Source: Parelaphostrongylus tenuis
Lineage: Eukaryota; Nematoda; Chromadorea; Rhabditida; Metastrongylidae
Length of the DNA stretch: 64,000 nucleotides
Assembly: GCA_019055375.1 (NCBI GenBank)
Contig: JAHQIW010000087.1
Span: forward strand, 40,892-104,891
Direction: 5' to 3'
This document shows positions 57,251 through 64,000 of the stretch, in pieces; position 1 is the stretch's first letter; each line of letters begins with the position of its first letter. The notes under the pieces were generated by a model that did not search any database, had not been told where the DNA came from, and saw only the letters and a program-made list of their open reading frames with translations. The translations under genes and the position numbers were made by a program.

Positions 57251-57469
57251 ATGACTACTCCACCGCAATGGCGTGCACTCGAATCGAATCCTGAGGCGAT
57301 GAATGCGGTACGTCTTCGGCATGGTCTTTTTTGTGATCTATAAGAATCTTCCTATCTAGCTGCTCTTGTAAATGCTGTGATGTTTCAATCATATATCTAA
57401 GGATGCTGAGTGATATGCAAAATTTTCGCATGTCTGGGACATCTGTTGCCACTGCGCCATAGAGGTACA

Positions 57470-57539
<70 letters not shown>

Positions 57540-60500
57540 GTACATGTATATACGTATATATAATGTACGTATATATTTACATATGTACCACGTAGCTGTC
57601 AGCTTAATTTGGTTTGATACTAATATGTGCTTACCAAACCAAACCTGCCAAGAGTTGGTTACTGGAAGCTGCGATCCTTTGCCTTGTGTCGTTAGTGACT
57701 ATTCTTCGTGTTGGTGTGCTAATCAACACTATATTTGCTTATTTTACATTTACTTTACACATAATCGAGGTATGTACTCTATATCTTTATTTATTCATAT
57801 TTCGCCCTGACTATTTACTGTGTGAGTCCCACATCTCTTACATTCGACTTGTTTCATTTGCTGCTTGAGGATTCCGTCTTCTTTATGACTGTCATACATT
57901 TCTGGTGGAGGCGATGCAGATATGGAGGTGACCGAACTAAGGCATTCTCCGAGGCGTTCGTTTATTGCAAGAAAGCACAGTGGATGATTGAACCAACGCC
58001 TTGCCTATTTTTCTTGTTTTGTGATTAATCGCATCACTGACCACTGCGCCATCTTCTTTCCATTAATAGCATATTGAAGTTTGAATTAGGTCCGCAAAAA
58101 GTCATAAAAGCGCTCTTAGCGTAATTTTTGGAAACAGTGAGTGAATTCAGCCACTTACTGCGTTGTATAAAAGAAGAATCGGTAGAACTATGTGGTATGG
58201 CATTCTGTGTAATCTGAGATTATCATCGGTGGTCTTTTGAAGTTGCGCTGATTGATTTGTTTTCTTTTTTTTTCTATGAATTAGCGATTAATTAATGACG
58301 TTGATGTTTGTATAGCGAGCAAATGGGCTGAGGTATAATTTAATGTTGTCATGGACTTGGTAATCCTACTGTAGTAGGTTAGGGTTAGTGGAACAAAAAT
58401 ATTTTAGAGATTCTTATTTTTCAATTGTTCAAATATTTGTCGTTATCTACTTGTTACATGTCTCTGTGGTGCATCTTACAAACAAATTGTGTCAACATTT
58501 GAAAGAGTTTTATAGTTTATTTTCACTTGTTTTTTCTCGGGTTTTGTGGAACTATGGTCGTGATTCAATGCAGGAAGTAGAAGTGGTAAAAGACACTTAA
58601 CCATAGAATTGCCAATTAGGGAACTGAAAGTTCAAAAAGAGTTTTTGTTTGCTTTCCAAGTGGGGTATACAGCTTGATTGTTCAGCACCTGTTATGGCAT
58701 TCGTGTTTCATGAGCTACTAGAAAGTTACAGAATTATAGCAGAATTAAGGTCTGAATAAAAGCATTATATATGATTGTCCTTAGTCTTTCCGCCAGGAAA
58801 GCGCTCATCTTCTAAGCTATCTTGTCACTGATAGGTTAGCCTTATGGGGATCACATGTGTCGTCTGAACACATTATTGTTCAAAGAACTTTTTTGCCGGA
58901 CGAGGCTCTGAAAACTCAAAAGTCCGACTATCTTTAGACCTCGGCATGATTGAAGAAATCCGAAATTTCTCACGAACTCTCCTTTTCTTCATTTGGTTTT
59001 AAGTTTTAACTTCAAAATTTCGATAAAGAACAGGGGAGTTCGTGAGAAGGCTCTAAAGTCTAGTGGAAAGTGAAGACGAGAGCCGAGCATACAGTATATG
59101 CCAAATGAAGTATAAATTTCTCTTTGCTGCTGCAGTTCATCAAGGCTGTTCGAAAAAGCTGTGAAGCAAATCGTTATCTATCAAGTTATCCATTGAGCTA
59201 CATCCACCGATCCAACTTTGTTTGGCGAGAAAGGTTTTAGGTAATAGTGCGCTTGGAACAATACACGCCATCCTTCAGAGGGTTATTGAATCTCGCAGAG
59301 ATGTTCCAGTTTGCAATCACTTCCATCCTCGTTTTCTAAATCGCGCTCAGGAACGTAGGCTCTTTTTCCACTACATTTGGTTGTTTCTTCTGGTTTCTTT
59401 TCCAGAAGTCGTGTTCAGCTGCGGGAAATGCTGGTTCAATCCTTTGGGTACTGCATGTTTCCAGTTGGATACCTGATTACAGCGCCGTATCCTGAGTAGT
59501 TTGTATTGGAGCGCTCCCTAATTGATACAAGGGGATTGGTTTGGTGAATTGAGCTTCTAAGAGGATGTTTTCGTCAGATGTGAGATAATATATATATTAG
59601 AGAATTCTACAGGGGTTTATTAGAAAAGAGAACGCCCATGTGTCGGAAAACCTCTGTTTCAGTGAAAAAACCTCATCATCTCGAAAAATCTGCGTATTTT
59701 TATAATTTCTCTAGTACACTGATATTTGAAAATTGCGCAGCATCTTTTGTGACAAACGTCTATTCATTGTTTTGCATTTTCCAATCACTAAGTCAATTTT
59801 GGGTATTGTGTGGAATGAAAAAATATCAGAATTAGTCACCTTTCCGTTATCCACACCCATCTTTAACTCTTTGAGGAACAGTGGGTTTTTTGCTAAGGCT
59901 TGGAGTTCAAGTAATCATAGGGTGACTTAATATTCGGTAGCTTCGGTGCTATGCCTTATTTCTGATAAGGCCTTCCTAGCTTGTTGGATTGAAATTTTTC
60001 CTTTACTTATAGTGATAATGTAACAGTTAAAGTCTTGACGTTTTCAAGAGTATACGTGGTTCTCAAGAATGACCTTTTATATTGCTGTAGCAGCCAAAAG
60101 AAGATGTTTCACATTCGAAGCACTTTTCGTTGTCGTGTAGAGTTTGTGGGTGGCTGTGTATTGATCGCGCATTTTTGCTATTAAGCTTAGGGTTTTTCTC
60201 CGCTTTGAAAAAAATCATGAATAGATTATCACTCTAATACTCCAAGGTTTTCTCTACACTTTAAGGTGCTTTTCGTGCATAGGATTAGGCATTAGGCTGC
60301 TCAGGCTTAGACTTGGTAGTGGATTCATTCGACACCATAAAATGAATGAAGGTGAAGGCCTAAGCTCACAGTACGATGGAACGAATTTACCTTTAGATGT
60401 GCTGTAGCAGTAAAATTCAAAAAATTTACTCATTCACAAAAAAGGAATTAGGAACCAAAACGGGAAAAAATATTCCAAATAAATCACAGAAAGGCATCGC

Positions 60501-62131
60501 AAGTTGAAATATCATTGTTTTTCACTGCTACAGAGTACTGAAAAGGCCTTTCTATAGTTACATAAAAATTTTCGACATTTGGACCATCGAATAATTACCA
60601 AAACTTAAAAGGCAGAAAAATCGTTGCAAAAGTATCTAACATTGATAAATAGTAATTTGATTGGTAATGTTAGTGATTATACGATAATTCATTTCATATG
60701 CGACTACGTGCTTGGAGTAATCCATAAAATCGACTGTTTTCAAAACCTCGTAATGAACATTCAAAATAATTCCAAAAAAAGAGAATGTCTTTAGCCTAAA
60801 AGAGGTTGGTACGCCAAGGCCATACACCGGTGTTTCGGAGGTTTTGGCCTCCTCGTCAGTGACCCCCGCCCACATTAAGCCCTGCATTGTAGCAAGGAGG
60901 GAGGCGTATGTGGTATGTGGTGATGGCATAGTGTACAATACACTGGTCCATCACCACTTTCAGTCATGGAGTTCGGCTGGTAGACCAGAACTAATCCATA
61001 AAATAGATTGTTTTTAAAACCTCGTAATGAACATCAAAATAATTCCAAAAAAAGAATGTTTTTAGCCTAAACGTGGTTGGTATAGGCTAAAAACATTCTT
61101 TTTTTTTGGAATTATTTTGTATGTGCTGAGAGTTAATTCTTTATTTTTGATAAGGCCTTCCTAGATTGCTGGGCTGAAGTGTTTCCTTTACTTCTGCTGA
61201 TAATTTATTAGTTGAATGTAAAAGTTCAAAATTTAAAATCTGAAATCTGAAATTTTGAAATTTAAAATTTGAAGTAGATTGGATTTTACATACATAAATA
61301 TAAATTGCCCCTTCAAAAGTGAGTTTTAAAGGGAGTACTGACGTTGTTTCTATCACGCAGCCTTATAGTAGTCCTTTATTCATATCAAAAAAGCTGCATT
61401 TTGTCGTTCAAGGGAGCCTAACAGGTGGTTCGACTGCGCCACGTGCCAGGTGATAATCAGTATGGTATCAAAATCGTCAAGGTCTTTGAAAACTCCTCAT
61501 GATGTATTCTATGGTTTCGTGTGTGAACAATGGTGCAGATTCATCTTATTTCAGTTCATGGAGAAAATTGGCGTCCGTGGAGTGGAATTTGTGGACATTT
61601 TCTCGTTCGACGACGAGATGTTGAATTTCTTACCAGCGCCTCAGTTATCAATCATACTATGTTTTCGAGAAAGGAAAGTGAGTGTAATGATCAGCTATTA
61701 CTTTTATCAATTCTTTCCATGTTCTGATTAGTTTGGGCTCCAGCTCAGTTGCACTGACATCATAATTGTCCTGCAGGGATCGAATCTCTATCAAGCGACA
61801 TACGATTCTCTAGCTGCTTCAGGGACTAGTGCTCCTTCAGACGTATTTTTTATGAAACAAAAAATTGGAAACGCCTGTGGCACATTTGCACTTTTCCATT
61901 CTCTTGGAAATTTGGAAGGAGTCATAGATTTAGGTTATTGTTGTTGTTACTATTATTTTTACTGTAAAATGCTTTATTTTAATTTATGTCCTTCACTGGT
62001 AGATATCTGCTGTGTTCTACTTTATATTTGCTATTGCTGTTAACACTTTTTAGGTGATGGATCGTTTTCCAGTTGGTTGAAGGAAGCTAAATTGCTGTCT
62101 CCGGAGGACAGATCGGATTTGCTTCTGAAAA
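57251..62131 (+). CDS. Second ubiquitin C-terminal hydrolase, exons 1-4 (3' part beyond window)
   Basis: Exons: 57,251-57,307, 61,555-61,677, 61,777-61,933, 62,054-62,131. Starts [14 protein letters not shown], then [17 protein letters not shown], and [20 protein letters not shown] with oxyanion Gln88 and nucleophile Cys94 at exactly the positions of the first gene. Exons 3 (157 nt) and 4 (78 nt) have the same lengths and phases as in the upstream gene, so it is a tandem duplicate; sequences have diverged well. The His and Asp exons are not found before 64,000. Either they lie further right (the first gene has 3.6 and 2.3 kb introns there) or this copy is truncated. Intron 1 is 4.2 kb of repeats. 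Confidence 0.9.
57395..57545. repeat. tRNA-like repeat end plus (TA)n microsatellite
   Basis: 'gctgagtgatatgcaaaatt' (57,404) starts a tRNA-like arm ('ccactgcgccatagagg', about 57,448) that runs into about 70 bp of pure TA repeat (57,471-57,537). Same association as at 48.87-49.0 kb. Confidence 0.75.
57900..58060 (-). repeat. tRNA-derived SINE fragment
   Basis: 'gattgaacc' B-box-like complement near 57,985 and 'accactgcgcc' head at about 58,040. Confidence 0.4.
58070..59880. other. Intronic sequence with weak repeat traces
   Basis: No exon with UCH similarity found in this part of intron 1 of the second UCH gene. Diverged dispersed-repeat traces occur at about 58,920-59,170. Confidence 0.4.
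59880..60650. repeat. Dispersed repeat block
   Basis: Hallmarks 'atgtgctgtagcagtaaaa' (about 60,396) and 'tttggaccatcgaataatta' (60,578). Confidence 0.5.
60700..60960 (-). repeat. Hammerhead-bearing repeat, single orientation
   Basis: Relative of 27.0-27.47 and 48.6 kb: shares the 'aacattcaaaataattcc' flank and 'agtgacccccgcccacatta' with them. Contains the apparently intact ribozyme at 60,818-60,864. Confidence 0.6.
60818..60864 (-). ncRNA. Hammerhead ribozyme, type I, apparently intact
   Basis: Minus strand: stem I GGTCA (60,864-60,860) with TGGCC (60,822-60,818), five pairs including one wobble; core CTGACGA (60,859-60,853); stem II GGAGG/CCTCC with a six-base loop (60,852-60,837); GAAA (60,836-60,833); stem III of about three pairs (CAC/GTG ends, CCGG-containing loop); then U and the cleavable A (60,824-60,823). 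All invariant bases are present and stem II is strong. It lies antisense in intron 1 of the second UCH gene. Confidence 0.8.
60985..61120. repeat. Perfect short hairpin made of a repeat flank
   Basis: 'aataattccaaaaaaagaat' at about 61,038 is inverted at about 61,092-61,118 with a 15-bp loop. The left half duplicates 60,715-60,800. Confidence 0.7.
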
Positions 62132-62199
62132 GTGAGAATTTCTTGTCTTTTGTCTTCCTTCTTTCTAGTTTATAAAGAGAACATTGACGAGTTCTAGAC

Positions 62200-62570
62200 T
62201 CAATCTCAATCAAAGTGTGTCGAACGAAAACCTCGGAGTGGTATTCAAAACATTCGACATCAGCGGAAGTGAACCCATGTTCCACCCAGAGGGGGCGCGT
62301 GCTATCGCTCCACTACGTATCAGCATCAAACCTAGTTACGCCGACAGATATTCTATTTGCTACCACAATTTCTTTGATATAAATCATTATAGCTGTATGT
62401 GGTCTGGTTAGCGCTGATCGGCATTGAACTCAGTTGAGCTGACAGCTGTTCGCTAGAGTGGTGGCAAAGTGGTGGTTTCGGTGTAGAGGTAGCATGTGTC
62501 CCCGGTATGGGTGAGATGCAGGTTCAACTTTCACCTTATGTCGGATGTATCGGATGCTACTCAGCACTCT
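62200..62570. repeat. Head-to-head tRNA-like foldback after UCH exon 4
   Basis: Left arm (minus) 62,235-62,330 with 'gaagtgaacccatgttcca'; right arm (plus) 62,455-62,565 with B-box-like 'aggttcaactttcacc' at 62,520; spacer shares 'gagctgacagctgttcgc' with other copies. Confidence 0.6.
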
Positions 62571-62579
62571 CAGTAGATG

Positions 62580-63390
62580 TATGTTGATAATATCGTACCA
62601 CTGTTGAAAGGCAATGAAAATAAATCATTTGGATCAAACTGGATATCTCAAAGTATCTTATCAATTTTTTTTTCTATGTAGACTAGTCTCAAACGGTTCA
62701 CAAAGGCTAATTTTAACGTACTCAAATGAAGCTCGTTCTCTTTCATTTGCTATCTAGAAAACTTCATTCTGTGACTGTCCATTCAGAAATTGAAATTATC
62801 TCTGCATCTTCACATTTATTCAGTAATTTGGGAAGCCATAATCGATATATCTATAGTAGAGTCGTTATCGGTGACCGCAAACTAATGCTAGTGTTTTAGA
62901 GAAAAAAAGATGCTAGCAAAACTTGAAGCCAATCACCGTGTGGTTATCAAGTTTTCGATCTATCTAATTTATTCATCGGTTCATTTAACGCATCAAAGAC
63001 TGGTTGAATTTATGGATTCTATTTGATTTCTAGGGATTTAATTTTGTCTCCAGCGTTTATCTTCGTGAGCAGAACATTTTTCCTGGACTCCTTGTTAACA
63101 ATGCGTAGCTTTAATCATGCAGATGCTGTGACAAGCGTGCTCCGTATTGCTTTAGGTGATCAAGTGACGAAACTACTACATAATTGATGCTTACCTGAGA
63201 GGTACTCTACGTGATTCAATTTTTTCGTGCCATTAGCGGTCAAGGTTCAGGAAACTTAACCAAGAATAGGTGAAGATTCTTGAATGTTGCCATTGGTTTT
63301 TTTTTCAAATGCCGTTGACGAACAAGGAAATGAGTGGATTAGATGTTTTACGTTTCGTTGTTTTCACTTCAGTATATATTTGTAATGGAA
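62580..63390. other. Presumed intron 4 of the second UCH gene, no feature
   Basis: Searched by eye for a His-containing exon (His-His-Phe or Leu-His-Phe); none found. Confidence 0.4.
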
Positions 63391-63399
63391 CTGGAATTC

Positions 63400-63525
63400 G
63401 AATCTATGCACAGGAGAGTGATGGCAGAGCAAGCGCCTTAGTGTCGTTATGGTAACGCGCTATAGATAGCTGAAATGCGAGTTCTACTCTCACCTGGAGA
63501 TCAGAGTTTTGTAATTCACTCAGCA
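63400..63525 (+). repeat. Single tRNA-like arm
   Basis: 'agtgatggcagagcaagcgc' (63,418) and B-box-like 'gagttctactctcacc' with terminal 'ttttgtaattcactcag' (63,507-63,523), i.e. one arm of the foldback family. Confidence 0.5.
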
Positions 63526-63699
63526 ATCTTTGGTATATAGTTATAACATCATAACACTTCTGTAAAAGCGGTAAAATGAAATATCTTATGTATCAAATTT
63601 ATGCAACAGTGACGGGATCGAGCGCAAGATTTTCTCAGCTGTGGACATCTGGCCAAAACTTGGGTTCTTTTTATTAAAAGCGTCGTCACTGAATATTAC

Positions 63700-63800
63700 A
63701 TCTGATACTGTTTTCTTTCTGTCTTTCTTTCTCTCCTCTTTCCTTCTTTTCTCCGTGCCTTTTTCTCACCTCCTTTCCCTCCTTCTCATCTCTACAGAGT
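63700..63800. repeat. Short pyrimidine-rich tract
   Basis: (CTTT/CTCC)-like sequence of about 95 bp. The remainder to 64,000 shows no feature; an AATAAA lies at about 63,991-63,996. Confidence 0.6.
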
Positions 63801-64000
63801 CACACCACTTACAGTATTATTCTGACTGAGTCGTATGTGATTGTGATAGTCCTAAGAGTACAGAGCACTACACGTTTGTGCTCACACGACCCATTGTCTC
63901 CCCTGTTGGTGTCACCCACACACACACTATTACAACGCGCGTGGAATGATTGGATTGTGAGCTAGACAACAGATGTACAATAAGACCAGAAATAAAGGAT

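Overview
The window looks like AT-rich nuclear DNA of a parasitic strongylid (hookworm-like) nematode. The evidence is short exons with GT..AG introns, pyrimidine-rich acceptors ending in TTTCAG or TTTTAG, multi-kilobase introns full of old repeats, AATAAA signals, and proteins closest to Caenorhabditis genes. There is no long continuous ORF; almost all open frames over 60 codons are chance or repeat frames. Genes were assembled exon by exon from splice-site phase and protein similarity.

Genes, all on the + strand: (1) about 4,400-11,225 (possibly from about 3,900), an unrecognised acidic Ser/Asn-rich protein with a C-terminal membrane anchor, 8 exons; (2) 36,468-44,847, a complete 7-exon thioredoxin-like membrane protein (TMX1/DPY-11 type) with a WCPAC active site, signal peptide, one membrane span and a KKTK ER-retrieval tail; (3) 47,491-56,611, a complete 6-exon ubiquitin C-terminal hydrolase (UCH-L1/L3, ubh-1 type) with intact Gln/Cys/His/Asp; (4) 57,251-beyond the right edge, a second UCH gene in tandem, of which exons 1-4 are in the window. 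From memory, dpy-11 and ubh-1 are also neighbours in C. elegans (cosmid F46E10), so 36-62 kb looks like conserved linkage with a local duplication. A canonical tRNA-Thr(UGU) and a decayed copy lie at 23.1-23.4 kb on the minus strand. No protein gene was recognised in 11.6-36.4 kb.

Repeats fill the rest. Classes seen: several families carrying hammerhead ribozyme folds, often as head-to-head foldbacks (1.75, 10.7, 16.8, 22.98, 52.2/52.6, 60.8 kb and decayed copies); a tRNA-derived SINE family with A and B boxes; foldback elements whose two arms are tRNA-like; TTAA-flanked (piggyBac-like) palindromic MITEs; RTE-type LINE 3' ends; a decayed mariner fragment; a 6-kb inverted repeat at 16.36-22.50 kb; a roughly 200-bp satellite with three-unit higher-order structure at 33.1-34.4 kb; a roughly 120-bp intronic minisatellite; and AT and pyrimidine microsatellites.

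The most interesting signal is the set of hammerhead folds. At least five keep the catalytic core (CTGANGA and GAAA, with a cleavable base after the U). They have the very short stem III known from Penelope-like elements and animal retrozymes, but here they occur as inverted pairs rather than head-to-tail. All structures were folded by eye.
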